Source: Brachynemurus nebulosus
Taxonomy: Eukaryota; Arthropoda; Insecta; Neuroptera; Myrmeleontidae
Length of the DNA: 64,000 nucleotides
Reading direction: 5' to 3'
NCBI GenBank assembly: GCA_035578155.1
Contig: JAPWDM010000015.1
Span: 6,759,209-6,823,208 of the forward strand
Shown one piece after another: positions 1 to 8,975 of this stretch. Under the pieces are notes generated by a model. That model saw only the letters and a program-made list of their open reading frames with translations, had not been told where the DNA came from and did no database searches. Made by a program: the position numbers and the translations under genes. The stretch's first letter is position 1. Each line of letters starts with the position of its first letter.

Positions 1-240
1 ATAAATTTGCGATTTTAAAGTGTAGGTTGACGCAATTAGAAAGTTCTAGTCGATTACTACCCGGTAAAGATGCTATTAGATTTGAATTAATTATTTTAAT
101 TTTGTATTTAGATGTTTTAATAATTTTATCTAAGGTTTTTTTACGAATTATGTTTATGTTTGTGCCGCTGTCTAATAATGCTATGTATGGAATTTGATTG
201 ATGAAAATGTTTATTGAAGGGATATTATTTGTACGATTAT
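1..240 (-). CDS. Errantivirus-like pol, protease N-terminus (runs off window)
   Basis: Reading leftwards on the minus strand, this frame is open to the window edge and contains the retroviral-type aspartic protease motif LLDSGTNINII (about 147-183), with the catalytic DSG triad. It follows directly on a zinc-knuckle gag gene in another frame, the usual gag-pol layout of Ty3/Gypsy and errantiviral elements, where pol is reached by frameshifting. Only the protease start lies in the window; reverse transcriptase and integrase would lie further left. No stop codon is seen in this short stretch, so the piece may be intact, but nothing can be said about the rest. Confidence 0.7.
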
Positions 241-853
241 TTAGTTTTTTGGAATTTGTGTTTCTGTATTTGGTATGTTTTCATTTGTTTGTGATGTAGA
301 AGGGAAATTAGTTTCGGTGAAAGGGTTGTTTGAATTAATTGTTGTAAAATTACTGTTTTGTATTTCGTTATTTGCAGAATTTAAGTTGTTGGTGTTAGTT
401 TGATACGGACGTAACTTTTTTCGACAGACATTGTAACTGTGACCGGAAATTTTACAAAACGTACAAAATGGTGAATGATTTTTATTCGTGAAATTGTTCC
501 TGTTTTTATAGTTGTTATTTTGTCGAGTATTTGTATGATTTCTATTGTGTGTGTTGGGAAGGTGGTTAGTATTGTTAAGTGTATTAATAGGATTTTCTGG
601 TGAACCGTTAGTAAAATTAATATTGTTAGCTGTTGGGGTAGGAAATTGTGAAGGAGAGTTAGTTGTGTTAAAATATTTGGGGTTTGAGGGGTTAATAGAG
701 TTAGTGGGGTTAAGGACGGTGTTATTTGAAATATTTTGTCTATTTATAAAGCTTTGTTGCCTAATTTTAATTTCTTCGACTTGTCGAGCTAGTGTGAGCA
801 AGTCTTGAAAGGTGTTTGGTACTGGTGAAAATTTAATCAAGTCAAAGGTAGTG
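241..853 (-). CDS. Errantivirus-like Gag, N-terminus truncated
   Basis: The stop is at 241-243. The frame is open upstream to about 853, where a 43-bp direct repeat begins, so the true N-terminus appears cut off; the apparent first codon near 840 is TTG. The product is about 200 residues, very rich in Asn, Thr, Ser and Pro, with one CCHC zinc knuckle (CTFCKISGHSYNVC, C-x2-C-x4-H-x4-C) in its middle. Gag proteins coat the genomic RNA and form the particle, and the knuckle binds nucleic acid. It sits immediately 5' of a protease frame. The family's usual 350-450 residues suggest about half of Gag is missing. Confidence 0.65.
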
Positions 854-896
854 TACTTTTAATTTCAAATGTTATCGAGTGCCTGTGAAACATTAT
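854..896. repeat. 43-bp direct repeat, copy 1
   Basis: Identical in 43 positions to 1202-1244 and in the same orientation. It interrupts the gag frame that ends at 853. The 305 bp between the two copies carry the tRNA-like sequence. Confidence 0.85.
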
Positions 897-1058
897 TAGT
901 GTATGGCGAATTTTTATCCGTATTTAAACATACACCAATATTCATATGTTCACTCAATGTTCAGCTTTGGCTGATACTTGAACACTCGATGTACTTTGGC
1001 AAATGGCCAATTCATTATGTTAATTAAAATTGACATAGCGTTTGAAAAATTACCAAAC

Positions 1059-1130
1059 TGGATCGGCTGGGACTCGAACCCGGATCTCTTGGTTACCAGC
1101 CAAGCACCTTACCAACTAGGCCACCGATCA
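1059..1130 (-). tRNA. tRNA-Thr(GGU)-like sequence, gene or pseudogene
   Basis: The reverse complement folds as a 72-nt cloverleaf. The acceptor stem pairs 6 of 7 (first pair mismatched). The D arm has loop AGTTGGTA, the anticodon stem CTTGG/CCAAG is perfect with loop CTGGTAA giving anticodon GGT (Thr, codon ACC), the variable loop has 4 nt, and the T arm has loop TTCGAGT with one stem mismatch. A-box and B-box promoter elements (TGGCCTAGTTGG, GGTTCGAGTCC) are present. Eukaryotes normally read ACC with an AGU (inosine) tRNA, so the GGU anticodon plus two mismatches favour a tRNA pseudogene or the head of a tRNA-derived SINE over a working gene. No CCA is encoded. Confidence 0.5.
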
Positions 1131-1201
1131 CTTGTTCGAGTGCCACTCCAATTCAGCAATCAATCAAACACAACCTCTCTCTAATGCGAGACGCAGTTTT
1201 A

Positions 1202-1244
1202 TACTTTTAATTTCAAATGTTATCGAGTGCCTGTGAAACATTAT
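1202..1244. repeat. 43-bp direct repeat, copy 2
   Basis: Second identical copy of 854-896. It is far too long for an ordinary target-site duplication. Confidence 0.85.
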
Positions 1245-1478
1245 GTATAATACGAAATGTAAACGTCAATTTGAAACCATACCACTAGATGGCATTAATA
1301 TATAATTGATTTTTATTGAATTCTATGATTTGATATATTGGACTGATATTAACTTCAAACATAAATGTTAGATGTCAGTGTTTTGACATTTTTGCAAATC
1401 GATTAACTATTAATTAATTTAATGTTCGTTTATTATCGTTTTCCAAAGAATTCAATAATGTGTCGAATTTAATTCGTC

Positions 1479-1481
<3 letters not shown>

Positions 1482-1534
<53 letters not shown>
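1482..1534. repeat. (TA)n microsatellite
   Basis: Pure TA dinucleotide run abutting the left end of the small inverted-repeat element at 1535. The DNA from 1245 to 1481 is AT-rich without recognisable features. Confidence 0.95.
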
Positions 1535-1537
<3 letters not shown>

Positions 1538-1666
1538 AGTAAAGGAAATAACTCTTATCCTTTTGAGGGGTGACGCAACTGTTAATTCCGAAAAAATTCC
1601 CGCGGTTTCAGTGTCTACAGGGTGCTATGAGTCACCCCTCAAAAGGACAATACTTTTTTCTCTGAC

Positions 1667-1670
<4 letters not shown>
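1535..1670. mobile_element. 136-bp MITE inside TA repeat, copy 1
   Basis: Both ends read AGGGNGT inward and share the inner block CCTTTTGAGGGGTGAC, giving imperfect terminal inverted repeats of about 42 bp around a short core. It is flanked by TA runs on both sides, so the target duplication is presumably TA, as in Tc1/mariner-type MITEs. A second copy in the same orientation lies at 4653-4790 in the same kind of TA context. It is non-coding. The association with microsatellites resembles the microsatellite-associated elements described in other insects. Confidence 0.75.

Positions 1671-1736
<66 letters not shown>
1671..1736. repeat. (TA)n microsatellite
   Basis: TA run between MITE copy 1 and the outer end of the errantiviral LTR. 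Confidence 0.95.
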
Positions 1737-1741
<5 letters not shown>

Positions 1742-2509
1742 AACTCGATAGAAGTTTATGTTTAAAAAAAAATTTATTTTCACAAAAATTACAATTTGAA
1801 AATAATAATTAGACAATTTCAAATTTTATACAAGTTAAAAGTATTATAATAATATTTACTTTACCACCGCGCGGTGATCGAGTTAATACGTAGTTGACTC
1901 CGGTGAGCTTGGCTTGAGCGACTGTTGTTTGTCCTAATTTTGTCTTGACTTATATACAGCTGAATTTCCTGTTACTTTTTGAAATGACATTGGTTGTGTA
2001 TCCTGTAGGTATATTTAATGGATATTATAATAGTTCATACCAAGCCCTAAGCGTGTTTGTAGAAAACTGTGGATAGCAGTGTGCCAGTGTGTGCTTGATA
2101 CCGCTTAAGGCATTTAGTTAGTCGGTATCGATCACTTAATGCACAACGCATTATTATGTATTGTTGGACCATTGTTAGCTTGGACCCCACCTTGCTCCGT
2201 CCGACAATACATGTTTTGTAATTGTGTGTGTTTCAACTGACACAGTTACAAAGATCAAACTAACACCACTACACACAGTGTGTACTTACACAACATAGTG
2301 GTGGGAAATAGAGGGGATTTTTTGTCTACATTGGTATCAGTAGTGCAGAGATAGCAACTTGGCTTCTGATTATTCTGTGGTTCATACGTTGACTAGCTTT
2401 CTCTTGAAATTTGTATGACATTGGTTACATATCCTATGGGTGTTTTTAATGAAGTAGTTTGAAGATTAGCTGATGTTCCATTAAGGTGGTTAGTCCAGAA
2501 TTCATAACT
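1737..2509 (-). mobile_element. Errantivirus 3' LTR, carrying a 339-bp insertion
   Basis: The LTR starts at 2509 with AGTTATGAATT, directly after the polypurine tract of the env element, and ends near 1737 against TA repeats. Two blocks (2381-2509 and about 1904-2040) match the shorter LTR copy at 4258-4507; in the 4.3-kb copy they are contiguous, while here 339 bp intervene. A TATA-like stretch (TGTATATAAG on the minus strand) and a later AATAAA fit promoter and poly(A) functions. The AGTT start and TA-rich target agree with errantiviruses such as gypsy. Confidence 0.65.
2041..2379. mobile_element. 339-bp insertion in the LTR with 8-bp target duplication
   Basis: Comparison with the uninterrupted LTR copy near 4.38 kb defines the insert exactly. 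GTTCATAC occurs once there but flanks the insert here (2033-2040 and 2380-2387). An 8-bp duplication is typical of hAT transposons. The termini (CAAGCC and CTGTG) share little more than CA/TG, so no clear inverted repeat is visible. The insert contains TGTTGGACC near its middle and TTGGTATCAG near its end, which look like an LTR start and a primer-binding site, so the family remains open. Confidence 0.5.
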
Positions 2510-2520
2510 CCTCCCTCCTT
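2510..2520 (-). other. Polypurine tract of the errantiviral element
   Basis: AAGGAGGGAGG on the minus strand lies immediately before the LTR start. Plus-strand DNA synthesis would prime here. It overlaps the env stop codon. Confidence 0.75.
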
Positions 2521-4080
2521 AAGATGGGAGTTCAATTTTAAAAGGGAGTTGGACGACTGCATTTTCCACTGGTGGTGCTGTAGCCGCCATCATATACTGG
2601 ACCATTTCTGGAATGTTTTCTTGTTTCTTACATTTTCGATATGTGGTACATCCTATGCATGTTCCTATTAGAATTCCAATGATGATGGCTGTGATACTGA
2701 TGTGCGTGTAATGTTGTATTTTCATAAGTTGTAAAGTGTCTGTGTTTTCCAAATGTTTTAACTGCAACAAATCTAAATTAATTTTTTTAGAAATGTCAGT
2801 AATATTAACTGTATTATAAAGGATTTGTTCCAGGATTATGTTGTTGGTTGAACTGCTTAACGTCCCATATGTTACTTGATTGATTGTGACGTAGCACAGA
2901 TTTGTTATGATATGGAGCTTGCCAATAAAATTGGTGATGTTTTTTCCGCAATTATTTGTGATGTTGATTGCGTGGTTGGTTATTACAATGATGTGGTTTT
3001 CTTCTATTTCTTCAATAAATTCTTACATGGTACGATGTAAGGTACATTGGGCTGGCATATTTTCCATTATCTTGATTTCTTTGTAGGTGTTGGTTCCCTT
3101 TGGTGTTAACTTCACAGGTGAGCAAATATATTCCTGTTCTATTTTGTCGCAAGTCTTTTCGAGGAATTGGAAGTGGGTTTTATTTTGCAGGATCAGATTG
3201 GTTTTGGGTTTGATTACTTGATGATTTTCTGGGAGTGGACGTATTTTAACAGTGTTAAAAGTATCAGATTTAAAGTGAGGGATCATGACTGCAAATATGA
3301 TGTTAGTTCCGTTGTAATAAGCTTTTAATTTTAATAATTCATATAGGTGTTCATCGCTTAAAATTTCGATATTTTCTTTCAAATTGGTATATACTAATTT
3401 TAGTTCGTTCCGTGTAAGAATGTGTTTGGAAATTATATTTAATTTAGCTAATTCTATTGATAATACTATGTCGTTAATATGTTGATTCAAATATTGCAAT
3501 TGTGACTGAACTGAGAAGTAATATTGAGATTGAAATAGTTGTTGTTCAATGTGTGGGTAAGTTTTCATTGCGTTAGCAAGGATTTTTAATTTGGTTTGTT
3601 CAGCATTAATGAACTCCGTGACATTATGAAAACGTTCTAACATTTGCGTATTTAATTTATGTTGTTGATTTATTCTGTCTTTTATTAACAGTTCATTATT
3701 TTTTAATGTTTCTATTTGTTTATTAATTCTGATTGCATCATTGTTATCCATGTTTCCCGATATTCTTTTAATTATTGAACCTAACCCGTTAATTAAACCT
3801 CTTTTATTGCGTTTTACTTTAGGTTCCAAGTTATCTAAATTTTGTTCGATCCTACTGTATAAATCCTTTAAATTCTTGATATTGTAATATAGTGTTTCGT
3901 TAAACTCAATATTGTAAATGTTATACTTTAAATGTTCTAATGTGCTTCTAATACTAGTTAAATTAACAATATGAATTAAATTATTGTAATGTGAAACTAT
4001 TCTAGTACTACCTAAGTTAAGTGCAATTAGTCCTTTCGTGTGGAAATGTCATGGTATTCTATTCGTTGTGCGTTCGTCAT
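2519..4080 (-). pseudogene. Broken errantiviral envelope (baculovirus F-like) gene
   Basis: A candidate start ATG is at 4080, 10 nt after an acceptor-like TTACAG that fits the spliced env mRNA of errantiviruses. The frame breaks by about 4027 (early stop and frameshift), continues in another frame to a TAA at 3023-3025, then stays open in that same frame to 2519. The middle part has a basic furin-type site (RNKR) followed by a Gly/Ile-rich fusion-peptide-like stretch and a long helical region, as in F-type fusion proteins. The last ~85 codons hold a transmembrane helix and a short basic cytoplasmic tail. At least two lesions make it non-functional as read. Confidence 0.75.
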
Positions 4081-4101
4081 CGTTAAAAACCTGTAACAAT
4101 A

Positions 4102-4257
4102 TTATTTTCGTTTAGGTTTTATTTTTGCCTTGTGGTATTTGTATTTCTTGGTCTGGAAGGTTAGTTTTTTGTCTTTACTTACGTGTTTAGGGTTGTAAGG
4201 GGGTAATAATTTAGTATTTCGTTGGTTGTTCTTAATGTATACTTTGTTTCCTATCTC
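4102..4257 (-). pseudogene. Integrase C-terminal tail (pol end)
   Basis: About 51 codons ending with TAA at 4102-4104, beginning EIGNKVYIKN and rich in Lys, with LLPPYNPKHV, which matches the C-terminal tail of Gypsy-type integrases. It fuses directly to the partial LTR at 4258, so a deletion has removed everything from the LTR through most of integrase. It precedes env, as expected. Confidence 0.6.
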
Positions 4258-4503
4258 TTTGGCTTGAACGACTGTTGTTTGTCCTAATTTTGTCTTGACT
4301 TATATACAGCTGAATTTCTTGTTACTTTTTGAAATGACATTGGTTGTGTATCCTGTAGGCATATTTAATGGATATTAGTTCATACGTTGACTAGCTTTCT
4401 CTTGAAATTTGTATGACATTGGTTACATATCCTATGGGTGTTTTTAATGAAGTAGTTTGAAGATTAGCTGATGTTCCATGAAGGTGGTTAGTCCAGAATT
4501 TAT

Positions 4504-4507
<4 letters not shown>
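4258..4507 (-). mobile_element. Partial 5' LTR of the deleted errantivirus
   Basis: About 250 bp matching the 3' LTR blocks at 1904-2040 and 2381-2509. Homology stops at the junction with the integrase tail, so the LTR's downstream part is gone. Its outer end abuts TA repeats, consistent with insertion into a TATA-type target. Confidence 0.65.
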
Positions 4508-4588
<81 letters not shown>

Positions 4589-4591
4589 GTG

Positions 4592-4652
<61 letters not shown>
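4508..4652. repeat. (TA)n microsatellite with small interruptions
   Basis: TA run between the LTR and MITE copy 2, interrupted near 4583-4602 by GTATATGTG-type variants. Confidence 0.95.
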
Positions 4653-4656
<4 letters not shown>

Positions 4657-4786
4657 GTAAGGGAAATAACTCTTATCCTTTTAAGGGGTGACGCGACTGT
4701 TAATTCCGAAAAAATTTCTGCGGTTTCAGTGTCTACAGGATACTACGAGTCACCCCTCAAAAGAACAATACTTATTTCTCTGACAC

Positions 4787-4790
<4 letters not shown>
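4653..4790. mobile_element. 138-bp MITE inside TA repeat, copy 2
   Basis: Same element and orientation as 1535-1670, with a handful of base differences. TA runs flank it on both sides (4508-4652 and 4791-4838). Confidence 0.75.
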
Positions 4791-4847
<57 letters not shown>

Positions 4848-4958
4848 TCAAAACGTGTGTCTTATATTATAAAATATAAATCTATATTAAAGTATGTATC
4901 TATCTTCGCAAACCATTTGCAAATTCACAAAACGTGTTCTATATTGCCCATATTAGAA

Positions 4959-6553
4959 TACACTCAGAGAAATCGATATAGTAAAATAAGGGATATGGTC
5001 ATGTTTAGAAATATTTATTTGGACTGACTATAAAATAGTCTGTAGAATTAAATATATTTTCAGGTCAATAATATTGTTTGCTCCAAATACTAGACATGAA
5101 ATAATTGCAATATATGTTTGAGCTACCTATGTGTTCGGTTGAATATGCTATATAATATGATTAAAATTGAAGCATCGAAGAACTGGATGCAACAGCCATT
5201 AAAATTTATCAACTAACAACATAAAAACGTTAACGTTAAATTAACTATATTAATTTACCAACAATACATATAAGTTTGTATTAACTTCCATATCCATACA
5301 GATTGTCAAAGTTGTTTGTTGGGTTTTGATTACGTGTTATTTCAGCGGCCATTTAATTTTCTGTTTGTCTCTTTTCGGTTGTGCAAGGCGTTTACAGGTT
5401 AAAATTAAAATTAATAAAATTATTTTATATATGAAATGTTTCTGACTTTTTAAGAAAGGTACGTGACTATTTCTAAATAAATTTTTTATTCTTTTGACTT
5501 ATCTTTAAAGTTGATCTTTTGACTTATCTTAAATGAATGATGCATATGCTTACAACGAAATCCACATTGTCAGAGATTGAAAATTTGCTAAACCAGAGTC
5601 ATCAGAACTGATATCTATTTTTTTTAAGTATAAGAATATTTTTTTTAAATTGTTTCTTTTTTAAGACAGTATTTTTTAATATTTAAACAAAATGAGGTTA
5701 AGGACACAGTTTTAATTTAATTTTTTTTTATTTTAGTTAAAACTTTTACTTTTTATCTTACTTTTTTTTCTTTTAGGCAGTCGCTAATAGTGAAGTTGCA
5801 TTTACCCTAATCAAGACGCTCTCATTTAAACATTACCTGAAAAGAAGGAAGTATTCCAGATCGAGTTACAAATAACTGCAAATATTTTGAAGAAAATGCA
5901 CTACATTCACGTTTGAGTGGCTTTTCTGCACATATTAAACAAAATGAATATTATTTATATTGTGTTTGTTCGTGATTTTTTAAAATAAATACTGGGGGTT
6001 TTAATAAAAATGAATACTTAAATGACGACTTTTCTATTTTTATTGCTTATTTTATTTACATAATTTAAGCATGTCATCTTTTTTTATTGAGTGGTATTAC
6101 AGGTTATAAGTAGTCGTTAGGTAAGTATATTAAATAGTTTTCTAAATTAAAGTATATAATTAAAATAATCACTTATTGATTAATTTAATTAACCGATAAT
6201 GGTAATTTAATAATATAGATTTATTCCTTCAATTCTATCATTTATTTATATTGTCTCTTATGCTCATTTCGTTAAAATAAATGAACGCCTTATTACAACA
6301 TGATAATATTCTTAAAGCGTATATATTGTATAGCTGATTTAACTAAAATTCTTAGTTGTGACAACGATTTAGTATGAACAAAATAACTAAATTAAAATAA
6401 TAAAATTAGCAATTTCTATGTTTTATGTTAATACAACAATGTAATTCCAAAAATTTCATATTGTTTCTAGAACCAAATGATTTCATTGCTCATATAGGAC
6501 AATACAATTTGGTTGGGAGGACACATATTTGATGTGTAATTTCTCTGAGTGTA
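4959..6553. mobile_element. Candidate 1.6-kb non-autonomous DNA transposon
   Basis: The ends read TACACTCAGAGAAAT and its exact reverse complement, giving 13-bp terminal inverted repeats (CACTCAGAGAAAT) bounded by TA on each side, the pattern of TA-inserting transposons. The interior is AT-rich with frequent stops in all frames and no transposase. One stretch near 5760-5910 begins with a good 3' splice-like pyrimidine tract but has no convincing protein. The inverted repeats are short, so chance cannot be fully excluded. Confidence 0.5.
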
Positions 6554-6664
6554 GGTATACTCACGAAAAAAATACTCGCAATACAGCTTGCAGTAGCTTT
6601 AAAGCAACATCTGATTGCTAGTACAGTTTATGAAAAAATATTTTTATAAAGTCAGACAAAAGCA

Positions 6665-6730
6665 GTATTACGAATGCCATGAAGCCATTAAGTATCCTTA
6701 AATAAAGAAGCTTCATAGCATTCGTAATAT
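6665..6730. repeat. Short hairpin (20-bp arms)
   Basis: Arms 6665-6685 and 6710-6730 pair over about 20 bp with one internal mismatch (ATTACGAATGC... / ...GCATTCGTAAT) around a 24-nt loop. It could be a MITE remnant or a pre-miRNA-sized hairpin; expression cannot be judged. The rest of 6554-7138 is featureless AT-rich DNA. Confidence 0.6.
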
Positions 6731-7159
6731 TCCCTTTCCTTGGCTTTAAAATTATTTTTAATAAGCTTGGTTACCAATAAGATACTGCTTTATAATGTTA
6801 CCAACAGATGTCAGTGTTACACTGCTACAAACTTCTCACAAGTATTTGTTTTTCTGAATGTACCCAATATCATAAGCAATATACATAACGGCTCTCAGAA
6901 ATTGTTTTCATAAATGTAATCCTCGATCCAAACTATAGTGATAAATAACAAACATTTAAGGAATAACAAAGTAAAAAAGTATAGCAAGATAAAAAAAAAT
7001 TATAACTGAGGTAAATTATAATATGGGAAATAAGATGGAATTTTATAATATCAATATATAATTAATTGTAGATAGCTTTACCTTGTGAAAATCCATAATA
7101 TATATGGCGAAGAACGTTTAACTTTGTCAAATTTTCGCTTAAATATAGAAAAATACTTC

Positions 7160-7202
7160 TTCACAAACTAGTTTTCGGTTTCTTAAACCATCCTCAGGTG
7201 AA
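7160..7202 (-). ncRNA. Candidate hammerhead ribozyme of a Penelope-like element
   Basis: On the minus strand the order is TTCAC, then CTGAGGA (core CUGANGA), a hairpin GGTTT/AAACC, GAAA, a very short AAC/GTT stem with a TA loop, T, and GTGAA, which pairs perfectly with the initial TTCAC. That is the type I hammerhead arrangement. One extra T follows the CUGANGA box before stem II. Penelope-like retroelements are known to carry hammerheads with minimal stem III near their ends, and this lies about 330 bp 3' of a Penelope GIY-YIG ORF on the same strand. Confidence 0.6.
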
Positions 7203-7535
7203 CTCTGAATTGAACTAACAACTGTTGGGAACAGGTATATATTTAAATAAAATAAAATTAAAATAAACAGAAGTAGGTTAAAATGTAGTTGATTCAGAGA
7301 TGGGAAAAAAGGCCCAGAAGAGGTAAACAACAACTTGCACGTGTACCGGAAACGAGGTGGCAAAAGTTACGAACTGATGCTAAACAAGTTCTGGTGGATA
7401 ACAAAAATAGTGGGCGGGAACGATTGCACAATGAGGATTAGAAATTAAAAGAAATTAACTGATTAAAGTTCAATTTGATAGTGATTAAGAAATATCTTAA
7501 TATAATTATATTGGATAAAAAAGTAATGAGATATA

Positions 7536-8462
7536 TTAATTAAATAGGATAAGAAAAGGAGATTTATTTAATTCAATTTGGTCATTCAACACGATTACAT
7601 TTGGATCATTATTCAGTTTGTTAATTTGCAAAGCTTCAAATATATTCAATTTCTGTCCTTTTTCACAAAAATAAAGGATTTTGGGTTTGTAGTCTGCTTT
7701 AACAGAATGTCCCCTTTCTAAAAGGTGAAGACCAAAGTTTGAAGTATGCTTATGAGAGGTAATATGGTTACGGTATCTAATATCGAAAGATCTTCCCGAT
7801 TGATGAATATATGCTGCATTACATTCTCCATAATCTAACCGATAAACACCAGATTTTTTGTATGGATCAGTTTTTTCTTTAGCATTAAAAATAGATTGAA
7901 TAATATTATTAACTGAATCAAAAGTAGGGGTTAGACCAAATGAATTGAAACAATTGCCGATTTTATGGGAAATGTTTTCTAAATACGGTAAAGATATATA
8001 TTGTTTGGGTTCGGGGTTGGTCGGGGTGATGGAAGGATAGATTTGTTCTGTAGTAAGTTTTTGTAGTTTTTTGTTTATGAACTTTTGTATGAAATTTAGT
8101 GAAAAACCATTGGAGACTGCTATTTGCTTAATGGTGTTGAGTTCTATTGTTCTGTCTTTAGGATCAAGTGGAACAGAAAAAGCTCTGTGGATCAAAGACC
8201 GATAGGCTGCCAGTTTATGGGTTGGTGGCGAACATGAATCTGCTGGTATTGTAATGTCTGTAAACGTGGGTTTGCGGTATGTTATACTTGAATTTATTAT
8301 CAAGTCTATGGATAGTAATGTTGAAGAAATTGATCGACTTACTGACTTCGATTTCTTTCGTGCATTTAATTTTTGGGTTTCTGGAGGAAATCCGGAATTT
8401 ACCCGCAATCTTGGATTACACATATTCCGGATATAGTAACCGCATGGAAAAACTAAAGGCAT
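7536..8462 (-). CDS. Penelope-like element: RT C-terminus and GIY-YIG endonuclease (5'-truncated)
   Basis: A 308-codon frame. Residues ~60-95 have the YRKPTFTD...HK signature found at the C-terminal end of Penelope-like reverse transcriptases. Residues ~200-290 form a GIY-YIG endonuclease: GVYRL...AYIHQSGRSFDIRYRNH, with the Arg of RSF and the later H...ERGH and E...L helices. The usual YIGQTGR appears as YIHQSGR. Such elements copy RNA onto nicked DNA, the nuclease making the nick. The fingers/palm RT domain with its catalytic Asp residues is absent, so this copy is 5'-truncated and non-autonomous; the frame itself is unbroken. Confidence 0.8.
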   Translation of the reverse strand: MPLVFPCGYYIRNMCNPRLRVNSGFPPETQKLNARKKSKSVSRSISSTLLSIDLIINSSITYRKPTFTDITIPADSCSPPTHKLAAYRSLIHRAFSVPLDPKDRTIELNTIKQIAVSNGFSLNFIQKFINKKLQKLTTEQIYPSITPTNPEPKQYISLPYLENISHKIGNCFNSFGLTPTFDSVNNIIQSIFNAKEKTDPYKKSGVYRLDYGECNAAYIHQSGRSFDIRYRNHITSHKHTSNFGLHLLERGHSVKADYKPKILYFCEKGQKLNIFEALQINKLNNDPNVIVLNDQIELNKSPFLILFN

Positions 8463-8975
8463 GGGAATATCTTTGCTTCAGATTTTATGAAAACTTTGAA
8501 AATAAAGAAAAAAAAGAGATAAATATATGTGGTAAGTGAAATTTATTAAATACAGCAAAGATTCTTTTTATAATACACCCTGATCAAATAGAAATGCAAT
8601 TATATTGCTATCTCTGTTTAAATACAAATTCAGAATATACAGGTTGATAACTACGACTTGCGATTTCGATGTGTATAGAATACAAAGGTATATGATAATT
8701 GTTTGCAATACATTTTAGTGCAAAATATTTGATAACCAGTTAAAAATTTATACTTTTATAAAAAATAAATGTATTTCGTATTAAAAATACATTTCATATT
8801 TAATACATGAAACATTCTGTATACAAATTATATATTCGTAGTACATGTTGAGATGAATAAAAAACATATTTCTTTCTTTCTTAAAAAGATTACGAAATAT
8901 GTTTCTTTCTTTCTCGCACGTGTATTATAAAAAGAATCATTACTGTAATATAATACAATATTATATATTTTTATA
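8463..8975. other. No gene seen
   Basis: AT-rich spacer between the Penelope-like element and the Harbinger transposase. It contains a TTTCTTTCTTTCT motif repeated near 8870 and 8900. Confidence 0.6.

Noticed and set aside
545..808. Plus-strand frame opposite gag
   Set aside because: It is the complement of the zinc-knuckle gag gene and is explained by its biased codon composition.
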